From contig JAJZGY010000026.1 in assembly GCA_021804785.1 (NCBI GenBank), positions 1 to 32,729 on the forward strand: DNA of 32,729 nt, written 5' to 3'. Made by a program: the position numbers and the translations under genes. Positions 15,137-23,030 of this stretch are shown here, piece by piece. How positions within the stretch are numbered: the first letter of the stretch is position 1; each line of letters starts with the position of its first letter. The DNA is from Pseudomonadota bacterium (GTDB lineage: Bacteria > Pseudomonadota > Alphaproteobacteria > Micropepsales > Micropepsaceae). Under the pieces are notes generated by a model. The model worked only from the letters and a program-made list of their open reading frames with translations. It made no database searches and was not told where the DNA came from.

Positions 15137-15952
15137 CTAATACAGAATCTCTTTGTTCCCATCTTCCCACCAGACAATCTGGTGGGTCTGCCGGGAGATT
15201 GCCTGCTGTGTGGGATTTCCGATCGGATAGCCGACGGAAATCGCTTCGGCGATTTCGAATGGCGCCTGCACGCCAAGCTTTTCAACCAGAGCGGGATTGC
15301 TGCTCAGCAATTTGGAAAACCCGATCCAGCACGTACCCAGTCCCAGGCTCTGCGCGGCAAGCACAATGTTGGTTCCAACAACGCCTATATCGACTTCCGG
15401 AACACCAACGCCGCGCTTATCCATCAGGATCAGGATTACAGTTGGCGCCCTGTGGAACACGGCAAAACGTCCATTTGCGATCGATTTGATCGCTGTCATG
15501 GGAACAGGGTGAAATGAATTGGGGTTGTCACGATTAAGCTTTTGCGTGTTTTCCATAATTGCAGCACGCTGCTCGCTACCCGGCGGATAGTTTGTGTAAT
15601 CAATGGTAGCGGTCATATTTTTGCATACCGCGACACAGTACTGCTCCATCTCCGCAATCATGGCTTTGTCCCGTATGACGACAAATGACCAAGGTTGATT
15701 GTTTCCCTGTGACGGCGCGAAGCGACCCATCTCAAGGATACGGCGGATCATGTGGGCAGGGACTTGTCTTCCCTTGAACTTGCGGATGCTACGGCGGGTG
15801 AGGATGGCGTGTTCCACGTCGTTCCACTCCGCTCCGGGCTCTATATCCTGAATGGCTGTGCGACGGCGCGCTTTGCGACTTTCTTTGGCAGCGGCCGCGT
15901 CCAGTTCGCATTCTAATTCTTCGAGGTCGTGATTACTCACAATGTCGTCCAT
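15137..15952 (-). CDS. Nitroreductase-fold flavoprotein
   Basis: 271-aa FMN protein of the nitroreductase superfamily. Landmarks are RRSIRKFKGRQVP (53-65), the FMN-binding segment APSQGNNQPW (79-88), and GTNIVLAAQSLGLGTCWIG (193-211). A charged N-terminal extension of about 45 residues (DLEELECELDAAAAKESRKARR) precedes the fold and could be a partner-binding helix. I chose the ATG at 15952 with CGGAG about 9 nt upstream; the longer frame overlaps the ligase gene. Members reduce nitro groups, quinones or enones, or act as dehalogenases. The adjacent ferredoxin suggests a ferredoxin-linked reduction, perhaps of a pathway intermediate. Position is fourth of six. Confidence 0.87.
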   Translation of the reverse strand: MDDIVSNHDLEELECELDAAAAKESRKARRRTAIQDIEPGAEWNDVEHAILTRRSIRKFKGRQVPAHMIRRILEMGRFAPSQGNNQPWSFVVIRDKAMIAEMEQYCVAVCKNMTATIDYTNYPPGSEQRAAIMENTQKLNRDNPNSFHPVPMTAIKSIANGRFAVFHRAPTVILILMDKRGVGVPEVDIGVVGTNIVLAAQSLGLGTCWIGFSKLLSSNPALVEKLGVQAPFEIAEAISVGYPIGNPTQQAISRQTHQIVWWEDGNKEILY

Positions 15953-15983
15953 AATTTCACTCCGCTTGTTGCTGCCAGGCCAT

Positions 15984-17675
15984 CTACGTCCGCACCTTTT
16001 GACGCTGTGCCTGTGCGAGCACGTCCGGTGGTGCCATGTTGCCTGAGCGGAACTCTGCGGGAGCAATGCGTTCCGACCGAGTACCACGCCAGGCATAGAC
16101 TTCAGCCCCTTCGGTACACAGCGCCTCAACTAGGAAGCGGTCCTGCGGCTTCTCCGATGCGGTCTTGGGGATTTCGGTCACGACCTGCAGGTAGGTCGGC
16201 ACGAAGTTGGGCTCCAGCTTTGAACGACAGTGAGCGAAGATCGCTTCGGGCTCAAAGCCGTCGCGGCTGGGTACAACAGCGGCAACGACATCACGCTCTC
16301 CTGGCGCTCCGTTGGCCGACGGGATGCCGTAGACGTACGCATCGTCGACCCTCGGATGTTCGGCGAGGACACCCTCTACAAAGCCTGGACTAATGAAGTC
16401 CCCGTTGTGACGGATCCCACCACCCTTCCGATAATCGAAGAAGAGCCAGCCGTCCGCGTCACGATGACAGATATCACCGCTGCGCAACCACCCCCCCAGG
16501 GTCTTTTTTTGCGATGCCGAGGGGTTGTTGAAGTAATTGACCGACGCCGCTTCACCGGTCACGGCCCGGCTGATCAGCTCACCCTGCACGTGGGGAGGAC
16601 ACTCATTACCATCCTCATCCACAATCTTTATTTCAAGATTTGGCGGAGGCTTTCCAAAGCTTCCCACCGGACCAAGGCCTATTGGCTTGAATGCCATGCC
16701 CCCTTCGATTGCACCATAGGCTTCAAGAATTTTGAGATTGAAGCGATTCTCGAAGCTTTCCCATATAGCAAATGGCATTCCCGAACTGAGCACGAAGCGG
16801 ACCGGATTGTCGGCATCATTGTCCCTCAGCGGCTCGCTATAAATCGCCGTAGCCATACCACCCAGCAGATTAAAGAAGGTGCAGCCATATTCGCGGGTGA
16901 TATCCCAGAGCCGGGACTTAGTGAATTTACGGCTGAATACGGCACGCTGACCGAGACGGAGCGCTGAGGCCAGCGTCATGAGCTGGGCGTTGCCATGGGT
17001 AAGCGATAGACCCGTATAGGGCCGTTCATCTGCACCAATTCCGAGCATGGAACAAAGCAAGGTGGCGGCGCCATACCGCGAATTGGGAAAGACAACGCCC
17101 TTGGGATCGCCCGTGGTCCCCGAGGTGTAAATGATTTGCAGCGGATCTTCAGCATTACGCAGGCGCAGATCGACAGAGGATTCTGGTCGTTCGAGCATCT
17201 CGCGCAGATCTGTTGCCTTTGCCTCACCTGCCCTCAAATCCGTTTCACCGCTCTGTAGCAGCCAGATCCACTCCAAGGCAGGCACCTGGGATCGAATCTC
17301 CTCAACCTGGGCAATCGAGTAATCGGCGCACACTATCCCACGGCAGCCGGAATTGTTGAGAGTATAGGCCAGCTTGTTGCCCCGGGTGCGTGGGTCGATC
17401 GGCACAAACACCAAGCCACTCAGCGACGCGGCAATCATGAGCTCTATGAATTCGGGATGATTGCGGATCAGGATCCCGAAGCGGTCGCCATAATTCATGC
17501 CGCGACCAATCAGACCCGCGGCCAGCCGGTTTGCGTTGCTCCACAATTGTGCGTAAGTACGGATCTCGTCCTCGCGTTCACCTCCACCTTCGAAGGTGAC
17601 GACATCCAGGTCGGGCATCGTCTCAGCGCGTGCCGCTATCAGGTCTGCCAGGATCATTTCATTGAGTGCGCGCAT
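15984..17675 (-). CDS. Acyl-CoA ligase (AMP-forming) of the six-gene operon
   Basis: 563-aa ANL-superfamily ligase. The P-loop is YTSGTTGDPKG (183-193); the A5 motif is YGAIEGG (320-326), lacking the usual Thr of YGxTE; GDICHRDADGW (400-410) follows. The A10 region is TASEKPQ with candidate Lys509. About 50 extra C-terminal residues follow the A10 region. The ATG at 17675 is preceded by a strong AGGGGGGG run and lies 8 bp after the thiolase stop. It is distinct from the ligase in the plus-strand operon, implying a second acid or a second CoA-activation step. It resembles the crotonobetaine/carnitine-CoA ligase-like group, with low certainty about substrate. Confidence 0.88.
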   Translation of the reverse strand: MRALNEMILADLIAARAETMPDLDVVTFEGGGEREDEIRTYAQLWSNANRLAAGLIGRGMNYGDRFGILIRNHPEFIELMIAASLSGLVFVPIDPRTRGNKLAYTLNNSGCRGIVCADYSIAQVEEIRSQVPALEWIWLLQSGETDLRAGEAKATDLREMLERPESSVDLRLRNAEDPLQIIYTSGTTGDPKGVVFPNSRYGAATLLCSMLGIGADERPYTGLSLTHGNAQLMTLASALRLGQRAVFSRKFTKSRLWDITREYGCTFFNLLGGMATAIYSEPLRDNDADNPVRFVLSSGMPFAIWESFENRFNLKILEAYGAIEGGMAFKPIGLGPVGSFGKPPPNLEIKIVDEDGNECPPHVQGELISRAVTGEAASVNYFNNPSASQKKTLGGWLRSGDICHRDADGWLFFDYRKGGGIRHNGDFISPGFVEGVLAEHPRVDDAYVYGIPSANGAPGERDVVAAVVPSRDGFEPEAIFAHCRSKLEPNFVPTYLQVVTEIPKTASEKPQDRFLVEALCTEGAEVYAWRGTRSERIAPAEFRSGNMAPPDVLAQAQRQKVRT

Positions 17676-17683
17676 GTCCCCCC

Positions 17684-18919
17684 CTAAGCCTGGGTCAAGA
17701 TCGTGACACACTGGGCGGCTGCGTCGGTACCGATATTGCCACCACCATTGTGACAAAGACCGACCTTGGCACCGACAACCTGGCGGGCCCCGGAACGGCC
17801 CTGAAGCTGCTCGGTGATTTCAACGATCTGGGCGATGCCCGTTGCACCGATGGGATGGCCCTTGCGCAAAAGACCACCGGAGGTGGAGACGGGGATGCGA
17901 CCACCGAGCTTGGTATCGCCGTTAGCTATGAGGCGCGCGCCCTCACCCTTGCCACATAGGCCGATCGACTCATAGGCCATCAGCTCAGCGGGCGCCGATG
18001 CATCATGCAGCTCGACGAGACTGAGATCCTCAGGTCCTAGGCCGGCTTGCTCGTAAGCATCACGGGCACAGACCTCTGACAGGCCTTCCGCCCCGGCTTC
18101 ATGATCCCAGCCCGAGCGCAGCACACTTGCCGCCACCCGTACCGGCCGCTTCAGGCCAAGCTCCCGCATCTTGCGTTCGCTGACAATAATGGCAGCGGCT
18201 GCACCATCTCCAATTGGGGAACACATCGGCCGCGTCAGGGGTTCGGCGATCGTGGGCGATCCCAGAACCTCGTCTTCGGTCATCGCCTCACGAAATTGGG
18301 CACGCGGGTTAAGAGATCCGTGGAATGAATTCTTGGCCGAGATCATGGCGAAATGCCTGGCTGTAGTCCCATAGCGCGCCATATGGCTTCGGGCAGCGGC
18401 GGCATAAATGTCCATGAACATCGAACGGTTCTTGCCAGCGCTCTTGGATGCCTCACTCGCACCGCTTGCGGCTGCCGATTTCTGGAGACCATCAAGGATG
18501 GCTTGCAGGTTTTCGACGTCGACTGCACCCATGAAGGCACCAAAGACTTTTGCCTTGTCCTCGAAATACATTTTCTCGAATCCAGCGGCGAGCACGACGT
18601 CGTAAAGCCCTGCCGTCACCATGGCGCAGGCCTGGTTGAACGCTGTCGATGCACTTGCACAGGCATTTTCGACGTTCACGACGGGAATGGATCCGATACC
18701 GATACCGCGCAGAACGACTTCCCCGCGTATGCATTCCTGTCCGGAGAGTACGCCGGCAGCGGCGTTGGACATCCATGCAGCCTGGATGTCTGACTTTTCG
18801 ATCCCGGCATCGGTGATCGCGCTCAGGACTGCCTCACCACCAATCGACTTGAGGCCACGATCCATCATGCGGCCGAAGGCAGTCATGCCAACTCCCGCGA
18901 CATAGGCGTTCATTTTCAT
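17684..18919 (-). CDS. Thiolase, SCP2/lipid-transfer type
   Basis: 411-aa thiolase-fold enzyme of the SCP-x/lipid-transfer group, which cleaves 3-oxoacyl-CoA with bulky or branched chains or acts as an aldolase-like partner. The nucleophile is Cys87 in ENACASAS (84-91). His305 is in LHDASAP, His355 in KGHPIGATG (353-361), and Cys389 in LCHNGGG (388-394), so the full thiolase set is present. ATG at 18919 has GGGAGGG about 8 nt upstream. It is second in the operon, 33 bp after the dehydrogenase. No separate DUF35 OB-fold partner gene is seen, so true thiolase activity is favoured over the retro-aldolase partner role. Confidence 0.9.
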   Translation of the reverse strand: MKMNAYVAGVGMTAFGRMMDRGLKSIGGEAVLSAITDAGIEKSDIQAAWMSNAAAGVLSGQECIRGEVVLRGIGIGSIPVVNVENACASASTAFNQACAMVTAGLYDVVLAAGFEKMYFEDKAKVFGAFMGAVDVENLQAILDGLQKSAAASGASEASKSAGKNRSMFMDIYAAAARSHMARYGTTARHFAMISAKNSFHGSLNPRAQFREAMTEDEVLGSPTIAEPLTRPMCSPIGDGAAAAIIVSERKMRELGLKRPVRVAASVLRSGWDHEAGAEGLSEVCARDAYEQAGLGPEDLSLVELHDASAPAELMAYESIGLCGKGEGARLIANGDTKLGGRIPVSTSGGLLRKGHPIGATGIAQIVEITEQLQGRSGARQVVGAKVGLCHNGGGNIGTDAAAQCVTILTQA

Positions 18920-18952
18920 CTTTCACCCTCCCTTGGGGCAGTTTGGCGTTTT

Positions 18953-20158
18953 CTAAAAGCGGGCCGCTGCCACCATGCCCAGAACTTCGTTGCAGCCGTC
19001 TTCGATCATGGAAATGCGCGCATCACGGAAGATTTTCTCGATCGGACAATCACGGGAGATACCGGCGCCACCAAAGATCTGCAGTGCATCACTAGCGACA
19101 TCGAATGCCACCTGGGTGGAAGTGACTTTGGATGCGATGGCCATCTCCAGGACAGGCACCTCGCGTGTCATGTTGATGCGGATAACACGGTGATTTAGAG
19201 CCCGTGCGGCCTCAACCTTCTGGAACATCTTGAAAAGACGTGACTTGACGCTTTGATGGGCGAAGATCGTGACCTCACCCTGAACGCGGGTCTTGGCGTA
19301 GTCGATAGCAAGTTCGAGTGCCGCGCGCGCGCACCCGACGAACGTCGTTCCCATGCCTCCGTTGGCTAGGCAGAGGATCCGGTCAGCGGTCGCGCGATAG
19401 AGCTCGGGCGGTATCACCATTGAGTCCATTGGCACTTTGAGACCGTCAAAGAAGATCTCACCCTGATTGAGTGCGCGCTGACCGATCTTGTCGGTCGGTT
19501 TACCCTTTTTTACTCCGTCCTCGTTGAGCGGGACGACAAAGACCCCATTGCCCATGTGTCCGTCGCCCATATCAACCGCGCAGAACAGCGCGGCAGCCTC
19601 TGCGATCGTGCCGTTGGAAACCCAGGCAGACTTTTGACCGGAGATGACCCAGCCGTTACCGTCACGCCGCGCCAGGCAGTTGGGCCTTCCCGCACGTCCA
19701 TTGGGATGGCCGATGGTGCCTTCAAAGTTGATCATGTCGGAGCCGTGGTCTGGCTCCGTTATCGCCCAGCAGCCCAAAGTGCCGATGGGAAAGCGCTCGA
19801 TCAGTGCCCGATTGCCGGACATTTGCGCCATCATCGACGGAAAATTGGAGACACCGAGGCTGATTGCGAGCCCGGCGTCGCCCCAGCCCATCTCTTCGCC
19901 GACGATACAGCGCATCCGCGCCTGGTCACGCAGCGGAAACTCAGAGTCTTGCTCAAAGATTCCAAGACCAAGCTCGCGATATTGCCTGAAAACGTCCCAG
20001 AGAATGGAATCCCGGGCGATGACATCCCCAGCCGGCAGCTTATCGAGCTTTTGGCCCGCCGGTCGCAGGACATCCCGCGCGAAGCGATGAGCCGTGTCCC
20101 ACGCCGCTTTTTCAAGCTCTGTAAGTTCGGGATCCAGATCCATTGCGGGTACGGTCAT
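18953..20158 (-). CDS. Acyl-CoA dehydrogenase, first gene of the six-gene operon
   Basis: 401-aa flavoprotein oxidising acyl-CoA to 2,3-enoyl-CoA and passing electrons to ETF. Visible landmarks are AITEPDHGSD (132-141), VSNGTIAEAAALFCAVD (180-196), QIFGGAGISRDCP (360-372) and IEDGCNEVLG (385-394). In the last motif Glu386 occupies the catalytic-base place of the common YEGT motif. The segment DGLKVP is also typical. The ATG at 20158 has AGGAG about 7 nt upstream; the in-frame ATG at 20194 lacks one. It is clearly different from the ACAD10/11-type enzyme at 7226-8452. The promoter region upstream carries repeated TGACAT motifs. Confidence 0.92.
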   Translation of the reverse strand: MTVPAMDLDPELTELEKAAWDTAHRFARDVLRPAGQKLDKLPAGDVIARDSILWDVFRQYRELGLGIFEQDSEFPLRDQARMRCIVGEEMGWGDAGLAISLGVSNFPSMMAQMSGNRALIERFPIGTLGCWAITEPDHGSDMINFEGTIGHPNGRAGRPNCLARRDGNGWVISGQKSAWVSNGTIAEAAALFCAVDMGDGHMGNGVFVVPLNEDGVKKGKPTDKIGQRALNQGEIFFDGLKVPMDSMVIPPELYRATADRILCLANGGMGTTFVGCARAALELAIDYAKTRVQGEVTIFAHQSVKSRLFKMFQKVEAARALNHRVIRINMTREVPVLEMAIASKVTSTQVAFDVASDALQIFGGAGISRDCPIEKIFRDARISMIEDGCNEVLGMVAAARF

Positions 20159-20219
20159 TGCGCGCTCCTGCCCCTTGACCCCTGACATAGGCACGCCGCC
20201 TGGCCAGGATCAGTTGTAC

Positions 20220-20232
20220 TGACATTTTGTCA
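20220..20232. promoter_or_regulatory. Candidate operator TGACATTTTGTCA
   Basis: Perfect 5-bp arms with a TTT centre, 62 bp upstream of the first gene of the six-gene operon. Form and position fit a dimeric repressor or activator site. Binding is inferred. Confidence 0.45.
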
Positions 20233-20493
20233 TATGCTGGGTCTGGGTCAGCGGGAGCGCTTTGCGGTAGATCAAATATGAAACCGATTTGACATTTGGG
20301 CGTTCGCACCGGGGATTGATGGCCTGGGCTACGCCCGCCGCCACCTGGCCGGGCCTGGTCGCGGCGAGAGGTGCTTTGGCGGATGCATTCCTCGGAAAAA
20401 CCGGCACGCAAGCGGCTTTTGCCCGGTATCAGCTGCCCGGTTCCGAACCCTTCAGCAATGGGAGCCCTTCAAGGCGCAAACTCTGACAAGCAG

Positions 20494-20521
20494 TTGTTAA
20501 GGTTGCGATTGATAGTATACT
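20494..20521 (+). promoter_or_regulatory. Candidate sigma70-type promoter for the histidine kinase
   Basis: TTGTTA (20494-20499), 16-nt spacer, TATACT (20516-20521). The -10 matches the consensus at five of six bases and the -35 at four of six. A TGACAAGC half-site at 20484-20491 abuts the -35. It would give a leader of roughly 105 nt before the kinase start. Confidence 0.4.
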
Positions 20522-20591
20522 TTAAGTTGTTACGCCCTCAGGGTCGCAGCTCTGCCGACGCTTTTTTGCGCGTTCCCGCGCTGGTTGCATG

Positions 20592-20618
20592 GGCTTGTCA
20601 GCGCAACTTTGACAAGCC
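20592..20618. promoter_or_regulatory. 9-bp inverted repeat GGCTTGTCA-N9-TGACAAGCC before the kinase start
   Basis: Both 9-bp arms match perfectly and the repeat ends 14 nt before the start codon at 20633. It could be an operator within the transcribed leader, or an RNA hairpin covering the translation start region. TGACAAGC recurs at 20484-20491, which favours a protein-binding site. Confidence 0.5.
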
Positions 20619-20632
20619 TGCACGCGTTATGA

Positions 20633-22549
20633 ATGGACTGCAACATGGCTGGAGACTTGACTGACATCCCGGCCGGACTGCCAGACGGTGTCTTGGCGTC
20701 GGCGCGATTCATTCTCGAAAACACGCTGGATTGCGTCGCCATGGTAGACCCCACCTGGCGGTTCACCTATCTCAACAAGCGGGCGAGGCGGATTCTCGCT
20801 GGTGAAAGGGATCTCGTAGGCCAAGTGTTCTGGGACGTCTTTCCCCAGGCGGTTGAGCACAAACTTGGCGAGACCTTTCGCCAGACCATGGCTGACGGAA
20901 CCGCCCGCGAGGTGGAAGCCTACTACGCCCCTATGGATCAATGGTTCGCCTGCCGTACCATTCGGACATCCGAGGGTCTAATCACCTTCTTCCGCGTCAC
21001 AACTGTGGATCGAGAGCGGGACACTGCGCTCAGAACCTCGGAAGCACGTCTGCAGTCGATTTTCAGCAACGTCAACCTCGGCGTTGCGATTCTCAATGGC
21101 AATGGCGTTATCCTCGACGCAAACCGCGCCGCTGAGCACATACTGGGCATCAGCCGCCATCAATTGTGTGGCATGTCGGTCGATAGCCCAGACTGGCATG
21201 CCGTCGATGCCAATGGCAGGGACATCGTGGGAACTGACTTCCCTGCCATGAGGGCACTTCGCGCAGGATACGTGGTTCGCCAGTTTGTGATGGGCGTCTT
21301 TAACCCTGAGCGTGCGCAGAGGCGCTGGCTTTCCGTAGATGCGTGTCCCATTCACGTGCTTCCGGATGCCTCGCCTTCCCATGTCTACGTCATCCTGTCC
21401 GACATTACGGAACGGCTGGAGGAAGAGCGAGAGCTCAAGCTCAGTCGACTATTCATGGCGATGGCCCAGAAGGTTACATCCATCGGCAGTGCGGCGATCG
21501 ATTTTCGAACCGGAAAATGGACCTGGTCGGAGGAGACCTGTCGCATTTATGGAGTCGATCCGCACACTTTCGTGCCCAGCGCCGCCTCGCTCTCTGCTCT
21601 CGTACATCCCGACGACCGGGAAATGCTGCTTTCCGCTCCCGATCTCGCAAGGACCGGCATCACCCCACCGCCGATCGAATATCGCATTCGCCACACGGAC
21701 GGACAGGAACGCTTGGTGCGGCGCGAGGCAGGCTTGATTCATGACGATGACCATCAGGTCATCGGGATTGTGGGAACAGTTCAGGACGTTACCGAGATCC
21801 GCGCCAAAGAGCGGGAAAAAGAGCTTCTCCAGATACAGCTGAATCACGCCCAGCGCCTGGACGCGCTTGGAAAATTTGCTGGCGGTATTGCCCATGATCT
21901 CAACAATACGCTCGTACCAGTACTCGCGCTTTCCGAAGTAATCGCCAATTCGCTTTCTCCCGACGACGAACGCCTGCAGCTCATAGGCATGATAAGGGGT
22001 GCGGCAGAAAGAGCGCGTGATCTGCTTGGGCAGGTATTGACTTTTACACACCGGTCCCCGCCCAACCGGCAACACATTCACCTTGAGGAGTTTTTGCGCT
22101 CTGCAATGGGGCTCTTTCGTGCAAGTATTCCCACCTCCGTCGAACTCACGGAGCACACAACGTCCCTTCCGGCAGTGTACGCCGACCCATCCCAATTACA
22201 TCAAGTTCTGATGAATCTGGTTACAAATGCCGCCCACGCCATAGGGACACAGCCAGGTCAGATCAAGATCATCCTCGATCGGGGTTCCATGACCAGAACC
22301 ACAGCCGGCACTGAGAACACCGAACCGTGTGCAATCATTTCGGTTACGGACACTGGCTGCGGAATGACTGAAGAAGTACATGCGCGGATATTCGAGCCAT
22401 TCTTTACAACGAAGCCTCCCGGCTCGGGAACCGGCCTCGGTCTTTCCGTCGTGCACGGCATTGTCACAGCACATGGGGGGACAGTTACCGCAACGAGCAC
22501 ACCAGGCGCGGGCTCGCGCTTTGATATACACCTGCCCTTCGCCGAATAG
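20633..22549 (+). CDS. Soluble sensor histidine kinase with three PAS domains
   Basis: 638-aa kinase. Three PAS-type sensor domains occupy about 22-125, 137-262 and 285-390; the third has the PAC-like ending VGTVQDVTEI (380-389). A coiled linker leads to the dimerisation domain with phospho-acceptor His421 in FAGGIAHDLNNTL (415-427). The ATP domain has N-box LMNLVTNAAHAI (526-537), G1 VTDTGCGM (571-578), F-box FEPFFTTK and G2 GSGTGLGL (597-604). There is no transmembrane segment or receiver domain, so it senses a cytoplasmic cue. No response regulator is encoded nearby. The start at 20633 has no good ribosome site; the ATG at 20645 is an alternative. It is divergent from the six-gene operon and may control it. 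Confidence 0.92.
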   Translation: MDCNMAGDLTDIPAGLPDGVLASARFILENTLDCVAMVDPTWRFTYLNKRARRILAGERDLVGQVFWDVFPQAVEHKLGETFRQTMADGTAREVEAYYAPMDQWFACRTIRTSEGLITFFRVTTVDRERDTALRTSEARLQSIFSNVNLGVAILNGNGVILDANRAAEHILGISRHQLCGMSVDSPDWHAVDANGRDIVGTDFPAMRALRAGYVVRQFVMGVFNPERAQRRWLSVDACPIHVLPDASPSHVYVILSDITERLEEERELKLSRLFMAMAQKVTSIGSAAIDFRTGKWTWSEETCRIYGVDPHTFVPSAASLSALVHPDDREMLLSAPDLARTGITPPPIEYRIRHTDGQERLVRREAGLIHDDDHQVIGIVGTVQDVTEIRAKEREKELLQIQLNHAQRLDALGKFAGGIAHDLNNTLVPVLALSEVIANSLSPDDERLQLIGMIRGAAERARDLLGQVLTFTHRSPPNRQHIHLEEFLRSAMGLFRASIPTSVELTEHTTSLPAVYADPSQLHQVLMNLVTNAAHAIGTQPGQIKIILDRGSMTRTTAGTENTEPCAIISVTDTGCGMTEEVHARIFEPFFTTKPPGSGTGLGLSVVHGIVTAHGGTVTATSTPGAGSRFDIHLPFAE

Positions 22550-22564
22550 TGAGCATATGCCGCC

Positions 22565-22795
22565 TTAATTCTTGCGAACAGGCCAGACTCCACGCTGCGT
22601 GGCCATAACAAATGTTATCGGCATCTCATGCTCTTCGAGCGCGCCGTTTCCCGACAAAGTCTCAAGGCATGGCATTTTCTGATCTGCCCGTTGCTCGGAT
22701 TTTCTAATAGTTTCCAGGCCAAGTGATGCCACGCCCCCGCCTGTTTCATGGGCTATGCGCGCCGACGACGCGTCCATTTGAACGCGTTGGCTCAT
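22565..22795 (-). CDS. Small unknown open frame, doubtful
   Basis: 76-codon frame with no recognised domain and no ribosome site before its ATG. The composition is polar with a few Cys and Met. Synonymous-site GC is lower than in the neighbours. It may be a real orphan or chance. It is convergent to the histidine kinase gene. Confidence 0.25.
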   Translation of the reverse strand: MSQRVQMDASSARIAHETGGGVASLGLETIRKSEQRADQKMPCLETLSGNGALEEHEMPITFVMATQRGVWPVRKN

Positions 22796-23030
22796 GCCGG
22801 ATGCCCGCTATCAGGCACATTCCTCGCGGATGGGCCACCTTGAAGAATGCGTGCTACCTGTTGTAAATCTGCCTGGCGCACCCCACAATAAACGCTGACC
22901 ACTAATCGGTGCGCAGTTACCCGCTATTGGTCCGCTGTGCGCGGACATATAGGGGACAAATGCGTGCCTTGTGATCGCACTAGACACAACCAGCTACGAA
23001 ATCCATCTGCCAAGCCATGTTAGTGACCGA
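22796..23030. other. Intergenic region upstream of the L,D-transpeptidase
   Basis: No gene supported. The transpeptidase frame stays open upstream to a GTG at 22971, but the segment before 23031 lacks signal-peptide character, so I treat it as leader. The transpeptidase promoter should lie here; no clear pair of boxes is seen. Confidence 0.35.

Larger units (their letters stand above)
20159..20632. promoter_or_regulatory. Divergent promoter region with clustered TGACA/TGTCA half-sites
   Basis: TGACA or its complement occurs at 20183, 20220, 20228, 20290, 20484, 20596 and 20610. The pairs at 20220-20232 (TGACA-TTT-TGTCA) and 20592-20618 form inverted repeats. TGACAT is present three times on the side of the six-gene operon, and TGACAAGC on the side of the kinase gene. 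This looks like binding sites for one regulator serving both directions, but no regulator gene adjoins it. No coding frame is supported. Confidence 0.5.
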
